Below are positions 1-10,153 of a stretch of 64,000 nt of DNA, piece after piece. This DNA is from Diphasiastrum complanatum (taxonomy: Eukaryota > Streptophyta > Lycopodiopsida > Lycopodiales > Lycopodiaceae). A program made the translations under genes and the position numbers. Every line of letters begins with the position of its first letter. The stretch's first letter is position 1. Location: assembly GCA_029204225.1 (NCBI GenBank), contig CM055100.1, positions 49,773,083 to 49,837,082 on the forward strand. Reading direction: 5' to 3'. Under the pieces are notes generated by a model. It was not told the DNA's origin. It made no database searches and saw only the letters and a program-made list of their open reading frames with translations.

Positions 1-1478
1 AAGATTCACCACTTCCTATTCACCTCAACAGAACGAGATTGTAGAAAGGAAGAATCGAACTCTTCTCAACTCAGCCAGATCCATGCTACATCAAGCACAC
101 CTACCTGCGAAGTTCTGGGCAGAATCTACTGCCACAACCTATTACGTGCAGAACAAATCGAGCACCAAAGCCGTCAACAACAAAACTCCTTATAAATTTT
201 GGCATGGACACAAGCCTAGTGTTAGCCATTTAAAAAATCTCTGGTTGTATATATTTTGTTCACATTCCTAGACAGCTTAGGAAGAAGCTAGATCATCTAT
301 AGGGATGTAATATTTCAAGAACATACATACTATGATTTCAAACAACCATCAATAAACGATGCTATGTCATTTCATCATATTTTACGTAGCATGGATTCTT
401 CCAACGTTGATGTTCCTTCTACAAAACCTGCAACTACAGCTACAGAAGTCGAGCAGCCGACAGTACCTATCATCAGACCAGACTAAGCTAGCTCGAACAG
501 ATCTGGAGAAATTCAAGTAGAAGCATCATCGCATCCTGGTCAACCAGACGTCCGCAGATCCTCACGAACTCGGACAATTCCTGAGATGTATACACCTCAA
601 TCATTCTGGACTTCATCAGAAGAACTAGAGAGCCTAGCCGAAGCAATTAACTACAAAGATGCTGTGAAGTGACAAGAAGCTATGGGAAGCGAGTACAACT
701 CACTTTTGATGAACCAAACCTGGACACTAGTCGATTTTCCCACTCACAAGAGAGTTATCGACAACAAGTGGATCTTCAAGAAGAAGATCAACTCTGCTGG
801 TTCCATTGCTAAATGGAAAGCACGGTTGGTGGCTAAATGATTCATTCAAGTCCAAGGAGTGGATTACCAGGAAATTTTAAGATCTGTCATCAAGATGCAG
901 TCAATCAGGACTCTTATTGTGGTAGCAAATTCGAAGTCAAAGGCCAAGAGCACAAAGTGTGCAAGCTACACAAAGCAATCTATGGTCTGAAACAGGCCGC
1001 AAGAGCATGGTTTGATAGAATCAACTCTTATCTCATTCAATTGAAATTGCAGAAAATTCAACTGACTATAATGTTTATTCAAAGCATATAGGCACCAATT
1101 TAGTTCACATAGCTCTTTACGTAGATGATGCGTTTATTTTGTCTAACGACACTTCTCTTCTGCACACTACTAAGAGTGATCTGTCAAAGGAATTTGACAT
1201 TACTAATCTAGGAGCTATTCATTCTTTGCTAGGAATTCACATTACTAGAAATAGACTTCAGAAGAAAATCTATCTCAATCAGCAGACATATCTGAAAGGC
1301 ATTTTAGAAAAGTTTCATATGTCTGATTGCAAACCAATTGATACTCCAATGGATCCAAGTATAGTATTGACTAAACCTTCTTGTGTTGAGACTGATAATG
1401 AAGTACTCGACTTAGCAAAGTACCCTTGTCATTCAGTAATCGGATCTTTAATGTATGCAATGTTGTGTACTAGACCAG
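1..1478 (+). pseudogene. Copia pol fragment (integrase to reverse transcriptase), same family as element A
   Basis: Broken Ty1/Copia polyprotein remnant. The integrase C-terminal part (about 1-270) and the reverse transcriptase (about 600-1478) match element A at 5340-6990 closely in sequence and order. The RT active-site motif YVDD is encoded at 1118-1129. In-frame stops (for example near 484, 672 and 838), a shortened stretch at 280-300 and a missing piece near 915 show that it is dead. Similarity to element A stops abruptly after 1478, where unrelated sequence begins. The left end is cut by the window. It lies in the same orientation just upstream of element A, so the locus collected two members of one family. 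Confidence in the family is high; the exact breakpoints are by eye. Confidence 0.85.
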
Positions 1479-1971
1479 AACACCATTGCTTTATTCCATA
1501 AACTTGCACACTACAATATGAGAGAAATTCAGTACGTGAGAGAGAGGTAGACGTTACACCTCTTCATAAAAGACCTCAGCCCATTTCACATTGGGATTGG
1601 GCCCAAACTATATTAAACTTGACTTAAGGCACATTGGGCCTTTACCACATTTATCAATACATTTCAAGTATATCTATAAATAACAAAGTGACATTGCTCA
1701 TTAATAGTAATTCTAACACCCTCCCTCAATGACAACTTTGTTAGAGGTGTTACTTCATGCTTAACCAAGTACATCACACTGAAAGTACATTATACTCCTA
1801 ACTCTACTAATGTGGCATTTTTGGTAAGGTTCATGCTCGAACCCCTCGCTGCGTATTGACATCGAAGGAGCTTGCTCCACAGAGATAAGAGAATATCTAG
1901 GTTGAATGTAAATGTTTATATAGACGTTTTAATATCTACTAGGTGCCCAGATCTATAATTTAGATATACCA
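1479..1971 (-). mobile_element. Probable LTR end and adjoining internal sequence of an LTR element (- strand)
   Basis: No gene is visible. Read on the - strand, a purine-rich tract (about 1719-1727) is followed by TGTTAGAATTA (from 1718 downward), the typical junction of polypurine tract and 3' LTR. The sequence between 1718 and about 1480 includes a TATA-like stretch and would be LTR. No second LTR copy was found, so this is inferred from one junction only. Confidence 0.4.
1967..1971. repeat. Target-site duplication, left (element A)
   Basis: TACCA directly precedes the 5' LTR and is repeated exactly after the 3' LTR at 9105-9109. A 5-bp duplication is the usual length for Copia integrases. 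Confidence 0.9.
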
Positions 1972-3465
1972 TGTTGGAAATTAAGCCCATAGTTGTCTCC
2001 TTGGTGAATCATAACTTAGATAGCCAATAATTTGAAGAACGTCTACAACGAGCTTTCGGCTAATCTCCAGCAAAGGGTAATCAATCCTATTATAATTTCA
2101 AGTTCAAACGTTAGGTTTGATAACTTGAATTCATTGAAGACTTGGCCATCTTCAAGGACTTCCACAAACTTGCATTTGGAACAAGTCTGTAGATTTATAT
2201 TACTTTTTGAACAGTCTGCAGATATAAACTAAGTGTCGCACAGTTTGCATTTTTTGCACTTTCCTGAAAACTGCAAAACTTGTCTTCGACTTCTTCCGTT
2301 CAACTATTTTGAAGAGGTTAACCTATTCACAGTTCAACATTTTAACTGTTTTCAACACCTTCCGCTTTTTCGCATTTTCTCGAAAAATGCAAAGAAAGAT
2401 GAATTCCAGAAGGCCCTCTATTTTTAAGGGTTAAACTGTTAAAGGCACGTTCGTCAACTTGTTAAGGGCACCTTCAACTTTCTAAGGGCACCTTCGACTT
2501 TTTCGCATTTTCCTGAAAAGTGCAAGAAAGTCAAACTGTTAAAGACATCTTCACTTTTTGGAAGGCATCAACTTTCTAAGGGCACCTTAAACTTGTTCAA
2601 GGCACCTTTGGCTTTTTTGCAAAAATCTCGAAAAGAGAGAAAAATGTCGAAGGTCGTCTAAATTGAATGAGATACGTTCCCAAGTCACTTCCCAAAATTT
2701 GCGAAGTGAGAGAATTTGCGACGTCCTAGTCCGCATCAACGATCCTGATTTGTTGACCGTATACACTATGTACAATTGTCACAAAGCCATATACTTCCAA
2801 GTACAATGGCTTTCCTAATTGGGTGACAATCATTCAATATAATTAATACACTGATGAAATCTATAAATAGATCATTCAAGCACAGATTATTTGGTTGCTC
2901 CGTCCATGAGACGTATTATTTGAGCTTCCCAGTTACGCCGTCAATTTTTTTTGTTGTAATTGCTATTTGTATTGCTTATGTGTAATATAGCAGCAGCACG
3001 TTTTTTTATCTATGTACAATGTAGATGAATGCTTGTTGTGATTGAATGCACTTTCATCGCTGTTTGATCGCGCTTGTTTTCTCACTCTGATCAGAATACG
3101 GACATCTACGACTCCTCAATTTTTAATCAAACGATGACTGTCTTTGACGCCTGAGAAACTCGGGATATCATACTGCTCTTCCATTTATTTCAAAACCATA
3201 CTTCACATTAAATCCGTTTTCAGTGATACCACACACAAACCATTTCTAATCTCTTCGATGGACTGTACTCTTGTTTTTTTAGAGTATGAATTAATTTTTA
3301 AGATCCTGTTGGGCAATTAGAACACTTAAAGCTGTGATTATATTTAGCATGAGCTACAAATTAGACTGTTTTTGTATCTAGCAGCTGATTGTAGTGGGAG
3401 AGTTGTTCCTCAATATTCATGCTCTCTTCTTCATTCGCGTTCTTCTATCTCCATTGCCCCCATCA
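1972..3465 (+). repeat. 5' LTR of element A
   Basis: About 1.49 kb, long for Copia. It starts TG and ends CA. A TATA-like TATAAATA at 2862-2869 is a candidate U3 promoter; the 3' LTR has lost it by substitution near 8505. The middle (about 2240-2640) consists of degenerate short repeats of a motif like AAGGGCACCTTCGACTTT separated by TTTTCGCA-like blocks. Short open frames inside it are not genes. Confidence 0.92.
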
Positions 3466-3468
3466 GAT

Positions 3469-3480
3469 TGGTATCAGAAC
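3469..3480 (+). promoter_or_regulatory. Primer-binding site (initiator tRNA-Met type), element A
   Basis: TGGTATCAGAAC, three bases after the LTR, matches the usual plant Copia site TGGTATCAGAGC at 11 of 12 positions. It would pair with the 3' end of initiator tRNA-Met to prime minus-strand DNA. Confidence 0.85.
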
Positions 3481-3533
3481 ATAGCTCAAATAAACCGAGA
3501 GATTAAGTTTGCTCTATTTGTATTACTGTTATC

Positions 3534-4421
3534 ATGTCTCATATAGGTAACTCTTCATCGTCATCGTCCAACAAGGCTAGAATCATTGACAAGTTCAATG
3601 GTTCTAACTTCTACATCTGGAAGTTAACTCCGGATGATGTTAATAGTAGAGATCTTTGGGATGTAGTAGAAGGTGCAGACCTGAAACCAAAAGATGGTGA
3701 TCAAGCAAAGGCATGGAAGATCAAAGATCAGAAGGCTTTAGCATGTATTACACTCAATCTGGCCAACTTCCAAATATCCCACATTACCACATGCAAAACC
3801 TCTAAGGATGCATTAGATTTGTTATCAAATCTTTATGAGACTCATGATGTAAATACTAGATTACATCTTAGAAGGAAGTTCTTTACTCTTAGCATGTCTG
3901 ATTCTATTGCCATCACTTCTCACATCAACAGCTTCAAGTTTGTATTGGATCAATTATCAGTTGTAGGATATTCTATTCAAGATGATGATGTCCTTATGAC
4001 CTTGCTTTCTTCTCTTCCAAATTCATATGAGCACTTTGTGGTGATGATCTCCACACAGCCCGACCTCACTCTTCAAAAGGTAATTGGTCACCTACTTCAA
4101 GAAGAAATGTGGAGAAAGACTAGCAGCCTGTCTATCAAAGACAAATCCATGGCTCTATACACCAAGAAGAAAGACTACTCCAAGGACAAGAATCATGTGC
4201 AGCAGCAATAGCAGAAGCCTCACACTCAAGGTGAGCATGGTGGACCACGCAAGAAGCACTTCTGCAGATATTGCAAGAGAGCTAATCACAACATCAAGGA
4301 GTGTCGTATTCGGATCTACAACGAGACAAAGAGAGCTAATCACGACATCAAGGAGTGTCGTATCCGGATCTACAACGAGGCAAAGAAGCAGCAACAACAA
4401 CAACATCTAGACTCCTCCAAC
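3534..4421 (+). pseudogene. Copia gag (element A)
   Basis: Capsid-like protein beginning with ATG at 3534. About 225 residues of a UBN2/gag domain follow, recognisable by the KFNGSNFYIWK start and the LLSSLPNSYEHFV segment. A TAG at 4209-4211 interrupts it. In the same frame a CCHC zinc knuckle (C-x2-C-x4-H-x4-C) is encoded at 4263-4304. The knuckle tail is duplicated in tandem: 4277-4330 and 4331-4384 are a 54-bp in-frame repeat, whose second copy lacks the first two cysteines. The family role is RNA packaging into virus-like particles. The gene is inactive because of the stop. Confidence 0.88.
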
Positions 4422-5640
4422 GTGACGGAATTCAAGGAGCAAGATACACATTTGTTAATGGCTTACAGCAGCAGCGAAGACTGTGATAGCTGGTATTTGG
4501 ACAACGACGCTACCCAACACATGACCTCTCGCAAAGAATGGTTTACCGAGTATGCAGCCTACATCAGAGATCAATTTATCTACCTCGGAGATTCAAGCAC
4601 CATACACGTAGAAGACAAAGAAACAATCAAGATCACATTCAACAACGATATATCCATTTGTGTTCCCAACGTCCTTCACATTCCTCAGCTATCAAAGAAC
4701 CTATTATCAATCTCTAAGATAACTGATGAGGGCTACACTGTTCTTTCTCATCTGAGCAGTGTACAATATTTGAGGAAGATACTACCCTGACTACATGCAC
4801 TAGAGTCGAAAATCTTTACGTACTCTCTAATTCAGTTGCATTAGCTAGTATCTCTAATGTAAATGTAAATGACAATGCTGTTTTATAGCATACTCGATTT
4901 GGACACGTGAATACAAGATTACTTTTCTATATGCGTAGTAATAACTTAGTTGATGGATTGAATTTCTCTTTTTCATCAGATAGGAAATATTTCTTTTGTG
5001 AATCATGCACCTATGGCAAACACTCTAGAAGCAAGTTTTCCAAATCACATTCCATCAAAACAGAGCATGTATTGGATCTTGTACATACCGATCTCTGTGG
5101 TCCAATGCCAACTCCATCTTGAGGAGATGCAATCTATTTTATCACTTTCATAGATGATTATTATAGGTGGTCTACAGTCATGTTCATTAAGCAAAAATCT
5201 GAAGCCTTTGAATGCTTCAAGAGATTCAAGGCCATGGTTGAGATACAAACGTCTACAAAAGTGAAGGCACTCCGAACTGATGGTGGCGGCGAATACATCT
5301 CCAACGAGATGTCTGACTACATGGATGAACATGGTATTAGAAGACAGTTCACCACTTCCTATTCACTTCAACAGAACGGGACTGCAGAAATGAAGAATCG
5401 AACTCTTCTCAACTCAGCCAGATCCATGCTACATCAAGCGCACCTGCCTGCGAAGTTCTGGGCAGAAGCTATTGCCACAACCTGTTACGTGCAGAACAGA
5501 TCCAGCACCAAAGTTGTCAACAACAAAACTCCTTATAAAGTTTGGCATGGATACAAGCCTAGTGTCAGCCATTTAAAAAATCTTTGGTTGTATATGTTTT
5601 GTTCACATTCCTAAACAGCTTAGGAAGAAGCTAGATCATA
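4422..5640 (+). pseudogene. Copia protease and integrase (element A)
   Basis: The protease segment carries WYLDNDATQHMT (codons from 4491). The family active site is D-S/T-G-A; here Ser and Gly are Asn and Asp, so the aspartic protease should be dead, although its Asp is kept. After a frame break near 4790 comes the integrase zinc-binding region (H-x3-H at about 4890-4910, then C-x2-C near 5000) and the catalytic core with HTDLCGPM, TDGGGEY (near 5280) and QQNGTAE (near 5370). TGA at 5119-5121, stops near 5612 and a frame change break the core. Integrase would insert element DNA into chromosomes; this copy cannot. Confidence 0.88.
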
Positions 5641-5684
5641 GGACAAATAAAATTATTTTCATTGGCTATCGTAATGAGCATAAA

Positions 5685-7633
5685 GTGTATAAAGTTTATG
5701 ATCCATCCACCAATGTAGTATTTGTCTCTAGGGATGTAGTATTTCAAGAACATACATACTATGATTTCAAACAACCATCGATAAACGATGCTATGTCATT
5801 TCATCCTATTTTATGTAGCATGAATTCTTCCAACGTTGATGTTCCTTCTACAGAACCTGCAACTACAACTACAGAAGTCGAGCAACCGATAGTACCTGTC
5901 ATCAGACCAGACCAAGTTAGCTCGAACAGATTTGGAGAAATTCAAGAAGAAGCATCATTGCATCCTGGTCAACCAGACATCCGCAGATCCTCACGAACTC
6001 GGACAGTTCTTGAGAGGTATACACCTCAATCGTTATGGACTTCATCAGAAGAACCAGAGAGCCTAGGCGAAGCAATTAACTCCAAGGATGTTGTGAAGTG
6101 GCAAGAAGCTATGGAAAGCGAGTACAACTCACTTTTGACGAACCAGACTTGGACACTGGTCGATTTTCTCACTCACAAGAGAGTTATCGACAACAAGTGG
6201 ATCTTCAAGAAGAAGATCAACTCTGACGGTTCCATTGCTAAATGGAAAGCACGGCTGGTGGCTAAAGGATTCACTCAAGTCCAAGGAGTGGATTACCAAG
6301 AAATTTTTAGTCCTGTCGTCAAGATGCAGTCAATCAGGACTCTGATTGTGTCAGAGTCGTGGAAGACCTCGAAATACACCAAATGGATGTCAAGACAGCA
6401 TTTCTCAATGACAACATAGAGGAGGAGCTGTATACCTTCCAACTGGAAGGATTCGAAGTCAAAGGCCAAGAGCACAAATTGTGCAAGCTGCACAAAGCAA
6501 TCTACGGTCTGAAACAGGCCGCAAGAGCATGGTTCAATAGAATCAACTCTTATCTCATTCAAATGAGATTTGCAAACAATTCATCTAACTGTAATATTTA
6601 TTCAAAGCATATAGGCACCAATTCAGTTCACATAGCTCTTTACGTAGATGATGCGTTTATTTTGTCTAACGACACTTCTCTTCTGCACACTACTAAGAGT
6701 GATACGTCAAAAGAATTTGACATTACTGATTTAGGAGCTGTTCATTCTTTGCTAGGAATTCACATTACTAGAAATAGAATTCAGAAGAAGATCTATCTTA
6801 GTCAGTAGACATATCTAAAAGGCATTTTAGAAAAGTTTCATATGTCTGATTGCAAACCAATTGATACTCCAATGGATCCAAGTATAGTATTGACTAAACC
6901 TTCTTGTGTTGAGACCGATAATGAAGTACTCGACTTAGCGAAGTACCCTCATCATTCACTAATCGGATCTTTAATGTATGCAATGCTATGTACTAGACCA
7001 GATTTAGCATACACTGTTAGCACGTTAAGTCAATTCATGTCTAATCCTAGGGATGTCTCATTGGAAAGTATTAAAGAGAGTGATGAGATATATTCAAGGA
7101 AGTTTAGATCACATCTTATGTTACGATGGAAATGCTATCGACCTACTCATCCTGCAAAGCTACTCTGACTCAAATTGAGGAGGAACAGTCTCTACCAGAA
7201 AATCTACCTCCGGGTTCTATTTCTATCTAGCAGGGGGACCGATTTTGTGGAACTCAAGGAAGCAAAAATCAGTTGCACTTTCTTCGACTGAGGTAGAGTA
7301 CATTGCAGCATGTCAAGCTTCAAAGAAGCTGTATGGATCAGGTTATTACTTCACGACTTACATCACACCCAGTTCACTGCTACCACCATTCTGTGTGACA
7401 ACTTGAGTTGTATTTCACTGTCACTGAATCCCAGATTTCATGGCAAATCCAAACACATAGAAATCTACTATCACTTCATTCGGGAGAAAGTTTTCTCAGG
7501 GCAAGTGATCCTTCAATACTGCTCCACAACAGAAATGGTCGCAGACATCTTCACCAAAGCGCTTCCCAGGATCAAGCATCAGAAGTTCTTCAGCATGCTG
7601 AACCTGACGAAGATACCAAAGCACCAACCGTGA
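5685..7633 (+). pseudogene. Copia reverse transcriptase and RNase H (element A)
   Basis: Reverse transcriptase begins near 6065 with the NSKDVVKWQEAME segment, then WIFKKK, ARLVAKGFTQ and, after a frameshift near 6355, [22 protein letters not shown] and the catalytic YVDD (codons 6641-6652). A stop near 6808 and frame breaks near 7060-7290 follow. RNase H is recognised by STEVEYIAAC, the CDN motif near 7398 and the C-terminal SKHIEIYYHFIREK and ADIFTKALP segments, ending near 7620. The family activities are cDNA synthesis and removal of template RNA. At least four frame interruptions show long inactivity. The region between integrase and RT (5685-6060) is the usual poorly conserved linker. 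Confidence 0.88.
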
Positions 7634-7646
7634 CCTTAAGGGGGAC

Positions 7647-9104
7647 TGTTGGAAAACTAAGCCCGCAATCTCCTTGGTGAATCATAACTTAGACAACCAA
7701 TAATTTGAAGAACGTCTAAACGAGCTTCCGGGTGATCTCCAACAAAGAGTGACCAATCCTATTATAATTTCAAGTTCAAATGTTAAGTTTAATAACTTGA
7801 AGTCATTGAAGACTTGGCCATCTTCAAGGACTTCCACAAACTTGCATTTAGAACAAGTCTGCAGATTTACATTACTTTTTCAACAGTCTGCAGAAATACA
7901 CTAAGTGTCGCACAGTTCGCATTTTTCGCACTTTCTCTCAAAAACTGCGAAATTTGCCTTCGACTTCTTCCATTCAACTATTTTGAAGAAGTCAACCTGT
8001 TCACAGTTCAAGAATTTAACTTTTTTCACCACCTTCGGTTTTTTTGCATTTTTCGAAAAATGCGAAGAAAGATGAATTCCAGAAGGTCCTCTATTTTTAA
8101 GGGTTAAACTGTTAAAGGCACCTTCGCCAACTTGTTAAGGGCACCTTCGGCTTTTTCGCATTTTCTCGAAAAGTGCGAGAAAGTCAAACTGTTACAGACA
8201 TCTCCACTTTTTGGAGGGCACCTTCAACTTTCTAAGGGCACCTTAAACTTGTTCAGGGCACCTTCGACTTTTTCGCAAAATCTCGAAAAGAGAAAAAAAT
8301 GCCGAAGGTCGTCTAAATTGAACGAGGTACGTTCCCAAGTCACTTCCCGAAATTTGCGAAGTGAGAGAATTTGCGACGTCCTCGTCCGTGTCAACGATCT
8401 CGATTTGTTGACCATATACAATATGTACAATTGTCACAAAGCCATATACTTCCAAGTACAACGACTTTCCTAATTAGGTGAGTAATTAATACACGGATGA
8501 AATCTCTAAATAGATCATCCAAGCGTAGATTATTTGGTTGCTCTGTCAAGGAGATGTATTATTTGAGCCTCCTAGTTACGCCGTCAATTTTTGGTTGTAA
8601 TTGTTATTTGTATTGTGCTTCAGTGTAATATAGCAGCAACACATTTTTTATCTGTGTACAACGTAGATGAATGTTTGTTGTGATTGAATGCACTTTCATC
8701 GTTGGTTGATCGCGCTTGTTTACTCACTCTGATAAAAACACGGACGTCTACGACTCAGTTTCTCATCAGACGATGGCTGTCTTTGATGTCTAAGAAACTT
8801 GCGATATCATACTGCTCTTCCATTTATTTCAAAACCATACTTCACATTGAATCTGTTTTCTGTAATACCACACACAAACCATTTCTAATCTCTTCGGTGG
8901 ACTGTACTCTTGTTTTTTTAAAGTATGAATTAATTTTTAAGATCCTGTTGGGCAATTAGAACACTTAAAGCTGTGATTATATTTAGCATGAGCTGTCTAT
9001 TAGACTATTTTTGTATCTAGCAGCTGATTGTAACGGGAGAGTTGTTCCGCAATATTCCTGCTCTCTTCTCCGTTCGCGTTCTTCTATCTCCATTGCCCCC
9101 ATCA
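7647..9104 (+). repeat. 3' LTR of element A
   Basis: About 1.46 kb, preceded by the polypurine tract AAGGGGGAC at 7638-7646. It matches 1972-3465 along its length with many substitutions and several small indels, and ends CCCCCATCA immediately before the target duplication. Confidence 0.92.
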
Positions 9105-9109
9105 TACCA
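9105..9109. repeat. Target-site duplication, right (element A)
   Basis: TACCA, identical to 1967-1971. Confidence 0.9.
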
Positions 9110-10153
9110 TAAACTAAAAAATCCCCATTTGTAGATTTGTCACAAATTGCGTTTTTGAAGGATTTAAATCCATCTACACATTTTCCTTATAAAGGCAACA
9201 ATGAAATAGCACAACTATTACTAAATCAAGAAATGGCATCAAGTATGCAAAGTCGCTTACTTAGCACGGAGGCTAGCTAACGCCCGCACCAGTGGCTGTG
9301 CGAAAATAATGCGATCTTACTAGTGAGCGATGGATGATGTGTGAGAACTTGAAATCTTTGGACATGGGGCGAACAACAACGTACGAGTGTAATCTGATTT
9401 GTGCTCGTGAGTAAGCGACGAGAGAAGGTGTATGGCCTTCAAATTCTTCCCATCCAAGCCTTGATTTAAGTGACTAATGTAGTTCTTTCTTTGCCTTCAA
9501 ATTTCTAAGTCGGATTCTTGTCGGTGGCTGGCTTTTGCATGAATACTCTATATTTGAAGCCATAGAATATATCTATATACATATGGAATGGTCAAATTGG
9601 TTCAGATATAGGCAAGCAATACTAAATTTCCATCACCTTTTCTTCTTACCAACACACCAGATCAATTGATCCATGCCCACACCCCCAGCCCCCACCCATT
9701 ATCAAATTTTATTGATTTGTTGTTGGCTTTGTCTATGCTGCCGATGCTGCATGTATCTGTGATGCAAAGAAAAGAAGCTTGGATGGTTGTGGATCCGTCT
9801 TAGATTTCTGTTTTTGTGGTGGATTTCATCTCTTTCATCTTTGTGGGTACATGGGTCATTGCTTTACTGCATCTTCATCGTCTTCTTCTCAATCTGCAAT
9901 CCTCAAAGGCAGGTCGTTGCTGCTTTTGCTATTGCAAACCCATTATCTTTCTTGTACTTTCCGTCGCAATTGCAATGCTGCTCAACACCTAGTTGTATAG
10001 TTAAATTTGTTTTGCAGGTGGGTTGAGTCTGAAGCTTCTGATCCAAGCCTTTTGTCGCTGCTGCAAAGAAAGAAAGCAGTGTTAGGTCGGATAGATTAGC
10101 TGTTTCACCTTGATTGTTGGAATCGCAAACAGGATCTATAGAAAGAGGTTGTG
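9110..10153 (+). promoter_or_regulatory. Upstream region of the GT31 gene (promoter and 5' UTR, not resolved)
   Basis: No coding region is supported here. The stretch ends at the start codon of the galactosyltransferase and must contain its 5' UTR and proximal promoter. AT-rich blocks around 9565-9590 could supply a TATA element, but none is clear. A 5' UTR intron cannot be excluded. Short frames around 9780-10020 look like shadows. Confidence 0.4.

Larger units (their letters stand above)
1972..9104 (+). mobile_element. Copia LTR retrotransposon, complete but inactive (element A)
   Basis: Order: 5' LTR 1972-3465, primer-binding site 3469-3480, gag, protease, integrase, reverse transcriptase, RNase H, purine tract 7638-7646, 3' LTR 7647-9104. 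The gag-pro-integrase-RT-RNase H order defines Ty1/Copia. Both LTRs begin TGTTGG and end ATCA, and the element is flanked by the duplication TACCA. The LTRs differ by many substitutions and small indels, so insertion is not recent. The reading frame is broken at many places and protease active-site residues are changed, so it can only move in trans. It lies upstream of the GT31 gene in the same orientation, with its 3' LTR about 1.05 kb from that gene's start codon. Confidence 0.93.

Noticed and set aside
2240-2640. CRISPR-like or satellite array
   Set aside because: The units are degenerate, lack constant spacers and lie inside both LTRs of a plant retroelement.
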